In this document: piece after piece, positions 22,813-34,980 of the stretch | How the letters are laid out: the number at the start of each line of letters is the position of its first letter | Position numbering within the stretch: the first letter of the stretch is position 1 | Source of the DNA: Gibbula magus | Taxonomy: Eukaryota; Mollusca; Gastropoda; Trochida; Trochidae | Length of the DNA stretch: 64,000 nt | Reading direction: 5' to 3' | Assembly (NCBI GenBank): GCA_936450465.1 | Contig: OW388300.1 | Span: 45,664,358 to 45,728,357 of the forward strand | The notes under the pieces: generated by a model | Seen by the model: only the letters and a program-made list of their open reading frames with translations | What the model was told of the DNA's origin: nothing | Database searches by the model: none | Position numbers and translations under genes: made by a program

Positions 22813-25800
22813 CAAACACTTTTAGACCGCTGGGTTCCGGTTACACCACTCAAAAACGCTTTACTGAGCTAAGGACTGGCAGTTGAAAACTTGTTTCAGG
22901 ATGTTACTGGTGAAATGTGTATGCCTCCTGGAAGAAATAGGTCTTTAAGTTTGATTTGAAAGATGCCAGTTCAGGAGTGAATGGCAGACTGTTCAAAAGT
23001 GTGGATCAAGATGTTTCGAAACATCTATCTCCAAATGTTCTGGTTCTGTTGCAGGGGACACAGAGCAGTAGTTGATTTTGTGATCGCAGATGTCGTGTTG
23101 GCTGGTAGAGTTGAGTGATATGTTGAAGCAAGTCCATGCAGAAAACTGGTACTAGTATGTTATAGTTCATTCTGAAATTAACAGGCAGTCAATGGTGCTG
23201 CTGTAGAACAGGAGTAATGTGTTCCCTTCTCTATAAGTTTCTGTTCCCTATCTATAAGCTTTACATGCTCAATATATTTAACATACTATAACGATGCGTG
23301 CATCATATGAGATGAAACCCAAAACGTACCCTGAAAGATATCTCCAAGTTTTCTGCTCCCCATAACATCATCTGATCATCGTAAGATCCAATGTGGTAAA
23401 AATAGTCTCTGTCGATTGAAAACAGCCCTCCTGCCATTGTCGGAGTCCTGAAGACAGAGGCACCATTCCGATATGGGTATAATTTGAAAATGTTTGGACA
23501 TCATGTTCTTTACAGTTAATTTTTTTAATAAACATATTGAGAGGCTTATTGCCAATATATCAGTGACACTTCCTTCATTGAACATGTTTTTGATTATTTA
23601 TTTTCATTGTAATGGTTTTAGTTATATGCTGATAAAAATTGTCGTACACAGCGTCGTGAGTGTTAAGGTTAATATACCGACTCCTTCAAATGATAACATA
23701 ATAATAATTGTTTTAATAGAAAACCGTACACTTTTGATTCAAAGGCTTTGGTGAAACGTGTCCGAGTTGGTGAAACTAGCAACCATTAGCCGAACTGTTC
23801 TTGAAATATTAATGCTTGGAACCTTTTTCCGCCTTTCTTAGACTTATTATTATGTAAATTGGAGTAATATTCTAGGTTCTATGAGTAAAATAAACCCTTT
23901 ATAACGCTACAGTGGTGATAACCTGTAACACCATTCTACTGAAGAGACGTCATTACAATAATGTTATGACGTCGTAGTGTCAGCTCGCGAAGGTTGTACG
24001 TTTACTATTGAAAGCAATCAATTTCAACATAAAACAAAGACATTATGATACAATAAATAGTGAAGTGAGGTAGAAAACTCGTGAAATATTATCTTTTTTT
24101 ACCTCACTCGATGAGTATTTAGAAAAACAGATATATTCTATGATTTCCATCATCGTTCCAAAACATGATGAACCTTTGAAAAGAAATTGTAGAATGAAAA
24201 TGTTTTAACTTTATATTTGCTGTTTTGAGAATTATGCATTGTTTTTCCCTGACTGCCTGTAGCCTTGAAAAAACCCATATGACTTCGGATTAAATAGCAT
24301 AGCTTATATATATTAAACAGTAACTTCCTTTGGACAACGTGTGTCTCTCTGTCACGTTTGTTGGTATGCATGCAGGGGGATCCTTAATGACAGAATATTG
24401 TCTAAATAAGTAATGATCACTACAAATTCGAATTTGCATTTACCTCATTGGGGAGATGGGCGTTTCTCTCGACTTAACGTCGGGAGGCATCCAAGTGAAG
24501 CCCATGCGCCAATCAAATACGCCCATAGGGACGGCGGCAGCACTAGCAAAGTTAACGAACTGGAAGGTGTCTTGGTCTATGGAGGGTATCACCGGCCACA
24601 CCACTGCACTGGAGTTCTGCTTGATTCGTGTCAATAACGGCGGAAGCCAGTCTGGAATTGGATAAATCTATTTGGAAACAAATAATGATTATGTGCTGTC
24701 AATTTGAAATTTGAACGATAATAGGATATAGAAAATAGCATACATGCTAAAACCCAACTATAGAACATTTTCCAAAGGAGACATCGTTTTATCTTACAGT
24801 TTTAAAGATATAATGATCGTAGTTTTGCTATTCGTTCGCCGAAGTACATGCAGAGAAAAGGTACAAATTGAGATTGGTAAAAATGACAAAGACACATGTA
24901 TAGTTAAATAAAAAACTAGATCTTAAATTATTATATTTTTTTTAAAAAAGCACAACGATTTCAGTGCATGCTGTTAAACTTTTATTTGATGCTTGTTCAA
25001 GAAGAAACAACTGATCACTCTGCCTCAGTCAACTATGCTGCAGCACAATGCCATAGCAACACTATCATTCAAAGCGTCATTGTCTTTAATGTGCGTTGCC
25101 GTATTTAACAAGAACAATAACTGGACTTAAAATGCAGAAAATTATATTTGAATTAAAATCAAAATTGATATAAAGCACGACAATTGTTTAATGACAGCAC
25201 TCGTGTCCTCTCTTTGGAATTTCAACTTCTTCCTTCCGGCCGTCACCCACCCAATATTATGAACAAACAGGGCTCAACATTTCTTCATCCCAGCAAACAT
25301 TAGTGTTTTAAATGATGTATTTTAATGTGTTTATCCAACTTTATATATTAAGTGCTTTTGATAGCTGTTTTAACAACCTTTGACATATGGGTGGTCTTAT
25401 GTATCTTGTCTTTGTTGTTCTGTGCGTGTGTTTTAAAGGGGATGTAGAAAGTTTTTTGCAAAATTTATTTTTTCAAATTTCCAATTTATAATTATAGTTC
25501 ATGTCATTTGATTTACTTTCGAGGGTAAACCATCTTATTACACAAACAAATTAACCCTAGTGCTTATAACGATGTTGCTTATAAAGCAAAAATTTCATGG
25601 CGGCTATTTTATAGTGAACACATGTTATTATTTCGAATTACAAAAACGATTCCCATGGCTTTACCGAACCATGTATACTCGTTTTGAAACTTGATTTGAA
25701 AACTTGAAGAGAGAATGGTGTTTTACTATGGGTGACATTTATTTTCAAATACATTTCATAGACTTATTTGAGCGAAAAACGTGCTACTGTTCCTTTAAAC

Positions 25801-28800
25801 TATATTACCAACCCGTGTGCAACAAATTTCCTTCTGGAAAATAAAATCAGTATATATCAGTTGTCTCTGTCCACCAACCTGTTGCACACTCTATATGGGA
25901 GTCCAGGAAGGTCAGGGTTTGACCTACTGCTATCTGGGCTCCGAAAAGACGACTTCGTATTAAACCTTCCCGCTGCTTGTTACGTAGAATCTTCACCTTT
26001 GGAAACCGTCTCATGTACACTTCTAGAGGGGCCTTTAAATAATCTGAAATGTCAAATATGAAAATTGCGAAAATCATATCGAAACGATTTTCAGATTTAC
26101 GTCCTAATCAGATTTGTATATTGGAGGACATATTGACTTTAGTCAAGAGATTAAGCAATGATGTCTGTGTTTGAGGATAATATTAATAATAACTCTTTGT
26201 CGTGTAACAAAATCTATGTTGTACAGATGCAATAATAAGAAAGCAAAATCTAGTACTTATCAAACAACCAAATTGATAATTCCGTTCTTAAACTGTGAAA
26301 ATCTCTTAATGATTTCTTTGACAATACTTAAATACACAACAACGTTAGATAGCTCAAAATGCAACATTTTCTCACCATACTCGGAGAAATCGTCAACAAG
26401 AATTATCTCCCTTAGTAGGTGAGTTGGCGCTGTTCTGATGATAGAATGGATAGTTCTCACGAGAACTGACCAAGCCTCGTTCCGGAACGTGATGATAACA
26501 CTCGTGTCTGGGAGATCATCTGAGTACTTTAGAGTCAGACAACTGAAATTGAAGAAAAACAGTGTTATATACAGTTAGATGTAAACTACGAAATAGCCAA
26601 CTGTTCATTTAAATCCATGCTCGTCATTAAAAAAAGGAGAGACTAGACAGCCTGGTGATCTGGAGCCCAGACATCTACAAATTGGTTAGCGGGACCACAG
26701 GGGCAATTATTGTCGAAAACAAAGGACGAGAAATCATATGCTATCGACTATAAAGCCTTTATTACTGTTGACTAACATTAAACAATTTAACGAGGTAAAA
26801 AAACGCACATGTCCGTTTCGAATTTCTTTTGAGTTGAGTTGTCTTCATGTTTTCCTATCATACCATATGTCACTTTAATCCCATATATTTCCCTTTAAAA
26901 CAAGGCATAAACGTGATTGTATATCGTCACAGATATAAATTAAAGCCACCCGAACCTGAGCCAGTTGCAAAGCCCCTGGTTTAAACGAACAACCTCTGTC
27001 TCGTTTAAATAGGTAATCTGTGAGAAGAGGTTCTTTATTCTGTTGAAGTCAAGACCTCTTCCAGAGAGATGAGAGAGCGGTACTACTCACAGTGGGTCCC
27101 TAGCTGTAGGTAGAGGTAAGCGGTCCACTGAGATGAGGTCGCTGATGTAGTTGTTGAAGGCGTTCCTCTGATACCCCTCGTCAAAGCGCTTCTGATCTTC
27201 AGGACTCAACAGAGTTCTGTTGACGTGTACAGCGGACCCGTTATGACCTGCAACAACGAATAAACTACATTTATGAAATATAATCTGAATAGAAGATTAA
27301 TGACTTTGTAAATGCTTGATTCATAATTGAGATAAGAATATAATTATAAAAAAGGCAGTGAATTAATATATGAAGCATTGCATTTGAAAGAAATGATTGA
27401 GGTAAGGAAGCAACATTTGTTATTCAACAGGCTTGGATTAACACATATTCAGACCTTCAGCTTACACGCTCCATTCTATGAGGATTAATGGAAATTGAAA
27501 ACACAACGCTATAACCTGTAAAAATGAGTTTATATCATTGATATTATTAAAACTCCACAAATACGTCACCTGAAATTCCCCACCTTCCATGTTCTTTTTT
27601 ATGTTGACGTCAACAAATGCGCATGCTTTATTCATTTGACTTACGACTTACAGAGTCTATAGAGGGATAGCAATCTGCGATCAACAACCGTACTCTACAG
27701 ACATTTGTATCATGAACTGACATACAGCTGTACATCTATTGTCCATAAAACAACTCGATTACTAAAGTAAAGTAAAACATAAATGTCAAGGACATCTTAT
27801 CATATTATACTAACATAATGTCCATATTTCATAAAAGTTTACCTTAATTACCAAACATTATTTTTTTCTTTCCTGTTTATTATTATCATTTATAAGTTTA
27901 TAATATTTATATTGCATCTGAAGTTCATTTAGTTTATTTTCGTAAAAGTCATGTGACACACTCCCTCGGGTAATAATCTCTATGTATAACAGTCAAATAA
28001 AATATCATGAAACATACTCAATGTCACTTTAAAGGGGCAGTAGCACGTTTTCCCCCTCAAATAAGTTGATGAAATGCATTTGAAAAATAATTTCACCAAA
28101 AGTAAAACATCCTTCGCTCTTCGGAAAATAAAGTTTAAATAAATGTACATGTTTCGGTAAAGCCATGGGAATCGTTTTGGTAATTCAAAATAATAAATTG
28201 TGTTCACAATAAAATGGCCGCCATGCAATTTTTGCTTTATACGCAACATAGTTTTTACCATTACAGATAATTGGTTTCTGTAATAAGATGTTTTATCCTC
28301 TAAAGTTAATTTAAATGACATAAACTATCATTATAAATGGGAAATTTGAAAAAACAAATTTGCAAAAAACGTGCTACTGCCCCTTTAATGACGTGTTATG
28401 ATCAGTTCGTAATACACTTCAATCAACTCAAGTTAAGCTTATATTTCATAACAAAGGGTTTCCGACTCATGGTGTGATACGATAGCTGTTCGTCTTAATG
28501 CCTATGGTAAGGATCATTATAACGTCAATACTGAACATTCCCACAGCTGTAACAGCTGAACTCTCATGTACAGATCAATGGTGGAGTAACGTTGCTTTGT
28601 GTATCATTACATGTAAATACTGTGTCTCGGAACTGTGCTAGTTTATTTAGTCAGTCAATCTATTAAGTCAGTCATGTTTGTAATTTGAAGTCAGATAAGT
28701 CATATTTGTATTGTAGTAAACCGCGTTTAGTGACTTTTAGAAAAATCCTGTAATTTCAAACCGGTGGATTCCACAATTTTGAAAACCTATAAAAATGTAC

Positions 28801-29754
28801 ATGTAACATCATGTATATACAGATGTAGGATGCACACCTGAAATACACAATTATGTATACATACACCTTCTATGCTCCATGTTGCATTTTAATATAACAT
28901 ATATATGTTATATTATATAATTTTATATACTATGTATAAACGTATATATTGACTGTCATACTGCATTCGACATATTATTATTCGTTATATTATTATTCGT
29001 AATATAACCGCGTATTGGCCGTCATGCTGTATACAACTATTTCCCTACTTCGCTATGTTAACTTGCTATTTCAACGTAACGTACCTTTGCCATTGCTTCC
29101 AAAAATGAGAGGTGGAATTATGACATCTTCTTCATTGACTAATATATCTTTGGCAGGCAGCATATGTACATCCTCTGGTTTATTTTCTATTTTTTCTTTC
29201 ACAACATTCTTTGGAACATCTTTTGCAACGTCGTTTTCAATTTCTTTTGCGTCATTTTTTACTTCCTTGACATCTATCTGTTTAACATTATTTTCAACTT
29301 CCTTTGCAATATTATTTCTGTCATCTTTTGCAACACCATTGTCTATGTCAACTTTTTCTTTTTCTTTTACTACGTTATTTCTATCTTCTTGTGCATCATC
29401 ATTGTTATTGTTTTGAGATCCATTTACAACTTCCTTTACACCATTTTCAACATTTTCCCCACTATTTTTCTTTTCATCATTATTATCTTCTTGTTCAACA
29501 GCAACAGCTTCATCCTTGTTGTCTATAACTTGTTTGACAATGTTTTCATCAATGTTTTCATCAACTACTTCTTCTTCCACTTCATGGGGTAAGAACATGT
29601 TCATTTTTGGATGTGTTCTTGACGATGAATATTTCTGTTCCGTTAATAGAAACGTTATTATCGTCATTAGGAACAGAAGAATTAAGAAAAGATAAATCCA
29701 TATTCGTGGAAGTATCGTCAGTCTTTGCCTTGTGATTTTTCGCTTCATTGCCAT
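20124..29754 (-). CDS. Polypeptide N-acetylgalactosaminyltransferase A (GALNT family), 10+ exons
   Basis: Transfers GalNAc from UDP-GalNAc to Ser/Thr, the first step of mucin-type O-glycosylation in the Golgi. Exons in coding order: 29085-29754, 27091-27247, 26376-26542, 25879-26043, 24444-24651, 23330-23447, 22553-22738, 21933-22061, 21133-21234, 20157-20282; frame and GT/AG hold at all junctions. Type II anchor at residues about 17-37, then a long acidic Asn/Asp/Lys/Glu-rich stem. The GT-A domain begins near [22 protein letters not shown] metal motif D379-H381; '[11 protein letters not shown]' 485-495 is the classic WGxEN acceptor motif. Lectin repeats follow (exons 9-10: [31 protein letters not shown]). 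The last lectin exon is not found. Reading on past the exon 10 donor gives ten residues and TAG at 20124-20126, with AATAAA overlapping, so a shortened C-terminus is possible. Tandem paralogue of the gene at 34981-44463. Confidence 0.88.
22780..22812 (+). repeat. (CTAT)n microsatellite
   Basis: About eight uninterrupted TATC/CTAT units, in the intron between GalNAc-transferase A exons 6 and 7, beside a retrotransposon fragment (22880-23150), whose 3' tail it may represent. Confidence 0.9.
22880..23150 (-). mobile_element. Non-LTR retrotransposon C-terminal fragment (Jockey/CR1-like)
   Basis: The minus strand encodes '[20 protein letters not shown]', '[13 protein letters not shown]', an in-frame TGA, then '[20 protein letters not shown]' and 'KTYFFQEAY'. 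This is the usual C-terminal tail of Jockey/CR1-type reverse transcriptases (…RxLRS…fGdRsF…LWNsLP…sFKxxLKTyLF). One stop codon breaks it and the rest of the polymerase is absent. It lies within an intron of GalNAc-transferase A, same strand. Confidence 0.7.
25433..25798 (-). mobile_element. TTAA MITE, copy b
   Basis: Runs from 'ttaaaggggatgtagaaag' to 'acgtgctactgttccttta', in the intron just 3' (in gene direction) of GalNAc-transferase A exon 4. The interior shares 'cccatggctttaccgaacca' and 'gcggctattttatagtgaac' with the other copies. The left inverted repeat is mutated. Confidence 0.7.
28029..28388 (+). mobile_element. TTAA MITE, copy c
   Basis: 360 bases; TTAA, then AGGGGCAGTAGCACG at the left and its complement CGTGCTACTGCCCCT followed by TTAA at the right. 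Lies in intron 1 of GalNAc-transferase A. Internal core 'atggccgccatgcaattttt' is shared with copies a, d and e. No coding capacity. Confidence 0.85.
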
Positions 29755-30209
29755 TGATTTGATTGGTTAATATAGCTGCAAAATTATGTTGTCTGGAAGA
29801 CTTTTCTCAAGCATAGTCTGAAAGTATAAAATGAAGTAAGATGTAAAATATACATCCTGACAGAATGTATTGACACCATATCCGTTAATATATATGTAAA
29901 TATTGTGTCAAAATATATTGGTGAAAATATATAACATAATATATAACAATATATCTGAAATATCTGAAATATAAAAATAAATAAAATATGTAACAATATA
30001 TCAACAAATAAGCATATTTTCAAAGAAAATCGATTAAGAGTTTAAACAATTCAATAATTAAAACGTTTTGGGCTAGCATGGCAAAAATGAAGATCATTGT
30101 TAAGGTTTTTATGTCATGATACTTAAATAAAAGTTGTTCAAATACCATCCTGATAATCAATATTAATAATTTCATATTTGTTAACTTATACATTTTTGGC
30201 ATTCCACCT

Positions 30210-31340
30210 TCAAAAGTTTGAAAAATAATTTTATCTGATCTGAAACCTACTCACGTGTCATCTTGTCACACAGTGATAACAGCTCATGTACCTTCTTCTT
30301 CACACATATATCCCGGCCTGGTGTCCCAGTGTGATCCGTGATCACAGACATGGTGCTTCACACATGCAAATCCATATACTTTTTAACATCACACTTCAAG
30401 TTGAAGCGTCTTTATCATTGTCCACAAGCTAACGCTTCCAATGATTAGTTTCCACAATTTATCATCGTTGTTCAACACAAAGGGGAGGGTTGATTCAAGT
30501 ATACGTATGCACACGTGTTAGTAAAAAAATGTCGATAAATCGCAAAGATTGATTCTTAACTTGACCCAGGCAGCAGCTGTTACAGACAGTTACATACTCC
30601 TCGTTGCGCGGAGGTATATGTACATAGAGCATATTACATGTGTACCTACGTCATACAGTTTTACGACATCCTTTTTGTGGTATTCTTCGAGCTTCAGTGT
30701 TGACATTTTACATCGTAATCACAATGTGATATTGGCACACACACACATCTTTTTGTATTATCGAAGTTGTTGAATTGAGAAAATAGAGGTGAGGTGAGTT
30801 TAATGCCGCTTTCAAAAGTATTTCACTTATATCACAGCTACTAGTAGAATTGCAGGGAGAAAGCTCGCGGGGTGAAATCTGCGGACATGGACCTAGTGAA
30901 CCATGGGTGGTACTGCGCTAAAATTCGGTGTAGGACTGCATGTAGAATAGTTCTCTACATCCGACACTGTTGCCGAGCATTCAACAAGGGTACATGTGCT
31001 ATGTATGCTATGTGTGCGTAACCCATGTGCCCTTATTGAATGCACCCCTTCAATCATAGACACAGGACAAAAAAGGGTGGAATCCGCCTTGCCTAATTTG
31101 GGGCGCAATCCACCTCAATTCCACAAATCAGATACGGATAATAGACTAGGACCGTGTTCAAGAGAGGTTTGAAAGTAATCGCTCAATTAGCGATTACTTT
31201 TAAACCTCTCTTGGACGCGATAGCTCAATGTAGCGCTACGTAGAAAAGCGAGCGAACTTTGAGGTTTTGCACCGTGCCGTTCAGGAGAGAATGAGCGCTA
31301 CATTGAACGATCAAAGAGCCATTATAAGCGCTCGCTGTTA
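30210..31340. other. Upstream region of GalNAc-transferase A with foldbacks
   Basis: No gene seen. It holds a SINE-like fragment at 30785-30905 (shared with 5097-5205) and a nearly perfect palindrome at 31155-31216 whose arms are 'gttcaagagaggtttgaaag' and its complement, followed by a second, looser inverted pair around 'tagcgct'. The promoter of GalNAc-transferase A should be here or just downstream, but no clear core promoter motif stands out. Confidence 0.4.
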
Positions 31341-31344
31341 TGGA

Positions 31345-33500
31345 ACGGAGACATTGTATGGCACACAGCATTCTAATTGGTCTGTATCTAAATTCCCTGT
31401 GTGGCACACAACATTTTAATTGGTCTGTATCTAACTTCCATGTGTGGCACACACCATTTTAATTGGTCTGTATCTAACTTCCCTGTGTGGCACACAACAT
31501 TTTAATTGGTCTGTATCTAAATTCCCTGTGTGCCACACAACATTTTAATTGGTCTGTATCTAAATTCCCTGTGTGCCACACAACATTTTAATTGGTCTGT
31601 ATCTAACTTCCATGTGTGGCACACACCATTTGAATTGGTCTGTATCTAACTTCCCTGTGTGGCACACAACATTTTAATTGGTCTGTATCTAAATTCCCTG
31701 TATGGCACACAACATTTTAATTGGTCTGTATCTAACTTCCCCGTGTGGCACACAACATTTTAATTGGTCTGTATTTAACTTCCCTGTGTGGCACACAACA
31801 TTTTAATTGGTCTGTATTTAACTTCCCTGTGTGGCACACAACATTTTAATTGATCTGTATTTAAATTCCCTGTGTGGCACACAGCATTTTAATTGGCCGG
31901 TATCTAACTTCCCTGTGTGACACACAACATTTTAATTGGTCTGTATTTAACTTCCCTGTGTGGCACACGACATTTTAATTGGTCTGTATCTAATTTCCCT
32001 GTGTGGCACACAACATTTTAATTGGTCTGTATCTAAATTCCCTGTGTGGCACACAACATTTTAATTGGTCTGTATCTAAATTCACTGTATGGCACACAAC
32101 ATTTTAATTGGTCTGTATCTAACTTCCCTGTGTGGCACACAGCATTTTAATTGGTCTGTATCTAAATTCCCTGTGTGGCACAACACATTTTAATTGGTCT
32201 GTATCCTATTTCCCTGTGTTGCACACAACAGCTTATTTGAACTGTATATAAATTCCCTGTGTGGCACACAGCATTTTAAATTGTCTATATCTAAATTCCC
32301 TGTATGGCACAAAACATTTTAATTGGTCTGTATATAACTTCCCTGTGTGGCACACAGCATTTTAATTGGTCTGTATCTAACATCCCTGTGTGGCACACAA
32401 CATTTGAATTGGTCTGTATCTAACTTCCCTGTATGGCACGCAACATTTTAATTGGTCTGTATCTAACTTCCCTGTGTGGCACACAGCATTTTAATTGGAC
32501 TTAATCTAACTTCCCTTTGCGGCACACAACATTTTAATTGATATGTATCTAACTTCCCCGTGTGGCACACAACATTTTAACTGGTCCGTATCTAATTTCC
32601 CTGTGTGGCACACAACATTTTAATTGGTCTGTATCTAACTTCCCTGTGTGGCACACAACATTTTATTTGGTCTGTATCTTTTTTCCCTGTGTGGCACACT
32701 ACCGCTTAATTGAACTGTATTTAAATTCCCTGTGTGGCACACAATATTTTAATTGGTCTGTATCTTATTTCCCTGTGTGAAACAAAACATTTTAATTGGT
32801 CTGTATCTAACTTCCCTGTACGTCACACGCCATTTTAATTGGTCTGTATCTAACTTCCCTGTGTGGCACACAACATTTTAATTGGTCTGTATCTAAATTC
32901 ACTGTATGGCACACAACATTTTAATTGGTCTGTATCTAACTTCCCTGTGTGGCACACAACATTTTAATTGGTCTGTATCTAAATTCCCTGTGTGGCACAA
33001 ACAATTTAATTGGTCTGTATCTTATTTCCCTGTGTGGCACACAACAGCTTAATTGAACTGTATTTAAATTCCCTGTGTGGCACACAGCATTTTAAATGGT
33101 CTGTATCTAAATTCCCTGTGTGGCACAAAACATTTAATTGATCCGTATCTAACTTCCCTGTGTGGCACACAACATTTTAATTGGTCCGTATCTAAATTCC
33201 CTGTGTGGCACACAACATTTTAATTGGTCTGTATCTAAATTCCCTGTGTGACACACAAGATTTTAATTGGACTGTATCTAAATTCCCTGTGTGACACACA
33301 CCATTTAAATTGGTCTGTATCTAACTTCCCTGTAATGCACAACATTTTAATTGGTCTGTATCTAAATTCCCTGTATGGCACGCAGCATTTTAATTGGTCC
33401 GTATCTAAATTCCCTGTTTGGCACACAGCATTTTAATTGGTCCGTATCTAAATTCCCTGTGTGGCCCACATCATGTTAATCTGTTTGTATCTAAATTCCA
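31345..33500 (+). repeat. 43-bp satellite array, about 50 copies
   Basis: Period 43: 'cattttaattggtctgtat', then 'ctaaattccctg', then 'tgtggcacacaa'. About 50 head-to-tail units over 2.15 kb. Single-base variants (aaattccc/aacttccc, tgtgtgg/tgtatgg) are intermixed, and a few units diverge as 'acagcttaattgaactgta' (about 32228, 32700, 33050), which suggests higher-order duplication. Each unit has a near-palindromic TGTGTGGCACACA. It lies between the 3' end of GalNAc-transferase B and the 5' end of A. Open frames here only follow the repeat (43 is not a multiple of three). Confidence 0.95.
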
Positions 33501-34190
33501 AGAGTGACATGCAATAGTTTTGTGTGTCCCTATGTGGCACTTCTGTGCATCAAATCTTAATTGAGGTAGCGTTAGAATAACCCGTATCCTTGCATCACAG
33601 TTATGCAGTAATGCGACGTAAACAACTTAATGGACACAGAGTAGAACATTATGTACGGAGATATAATTAGCTAGAGTAGGAAATAAAAAGAGAATAATAA
33701 TAATCAAAGCAATAGCTGATTTAATCAATCAAATAATCTATCAATCATTCAATCATGTTTATTTTTAAAAAAACGCCCACTGTGGAATATACAATACAAA
33801 TATACATATATTACATAAACAGACAGTAATTGTGATATTAAACATATAGTAATTTAATGATAATAACTACTCAAGTACGCCAAAGCAGATCCAGAACCCA
33901 GTCTCTGTCGGACTGGCACATGGCCTCCACTCGACGTCCAACCATGGCACGTCGGGTCAGAAGCAAGTGCCACAACTGGCAAATGCAACTGCAACCTAAA
34001 CAAGCAAAAAGTGAGCATGGCTCACATACCCCCGCCATCCGCTATCCGTCCATTGAGAATTATAGATGTGAAGGTTAATATGTTAAAAAAAACAGCTTCA
34101 AGCATCATAATATTGTCCAAAATAATTTTAGGAACTGACTGTTATTACAAAATTTCATTCACCCAGATGTAAATTTTCAGGTAGCTTTTT
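33500..34190. other. Intergenic, nothing recognisable
   Basis: AT-rich DNA after the satellite. The frame at 33857-34078 has no motif. I see no gene or known element. Confidence 0.4.
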
Positions 34191-34770
34191 TTCCCATTAG
34201 AGCATCACACCGGTAATTTGTACCAAGTTCAATTACAGATTCAAGGGCTTCATAACTCCATAAAAATAATATTTCGGAACTGGGCTGTGAACTCGATGAA
34301 GAGTTTTATCTGGATTACCTACATTTCATTAACCTTGATGTAATAGTTGCCGAGAAAACTTGTCCCAATTGGAGCATCACAGTTCTTTTGGTACTATGTT
34401 AAATTTCGGATTCAAGGGCCATAACTCCGTAAAAAATAATATTTCGGAACTGGTTTTCGCACTCGATAAAGAGTATGGTCATGAGTACTCACAACCAAAA
34501 TTTCATTTACCTAGGTTGAACAGTTTCCGAGAAAACTTGTCCCCATTGAACACAATAAAACTAAGTCCAAAAAGTGACGTTTCCATGGAAACGACAAACA
34601 AATTAAATCTCAGAAAATTTAAAATTGTCTGTGCGCGATCAAAAGAACATGGTTAACAACTGTACAAAGTTTGGTTGATGTACCTTTGACGGTTTTTGAG
34701 AAAATTGACAGGACGGACGGACGGAATGACCGCTATATACCCCCGCTTACTTCGTAGCGGGGGTATAATA
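34190..34770 (+). repeat. Pearl-like element with hairpin end
   Basis: Two cores of about 170 bases ('agagcatcacaccggtaat' and 'ggagcatcacagttcttttg', each followed by 'ataatatttcggaactgg') are followed by a (GGAC)n run near 34711-34724 and a hairpin at 34736-34767. After it, a roughly 49-base segment ('gcacgtgttactgtcggtgt…') is directly duplicated at 34768-34816 and 34837-34885. Confidence 0.6.
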
Positions 34771-34980
34771 ATGCACGTGTTACTGTCGGTGTTGAATGTC
34801 ATCTGAATGAACGATACGAAGTAAGCGGGAGTATAATAATGCACGTGTTACTGCCGGTGTTGAATGTCATCTGAATGAACGATAATGTAACTTCAAATGC
34901 ATAAATCTCTGATACCAAGCTCTTCCATTGCCCGAACTAGGTACAGCAATGTCACGTCTTCTTCCTTACAACACACTGAA

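Noticed and set aside
29164..29592. 142-codon plus-strand frame rich in Phe/Ile/Val
   Set aside because: It is the antisense of the acidic stem exon of GalNAc-transferase A; the composition is the complement of Asn/Glu/Lys codons.
31225..33436. Several frames over the satellite
   Set aside because: They repeat every 43 codons, as expected for a 43-base unit read in three frames; not genes.
31345..33500. Possible CRISPR-like array
   Set aside because: There are no unique spacers; units are contiguous, and the surrounding DNA is clearly animal.
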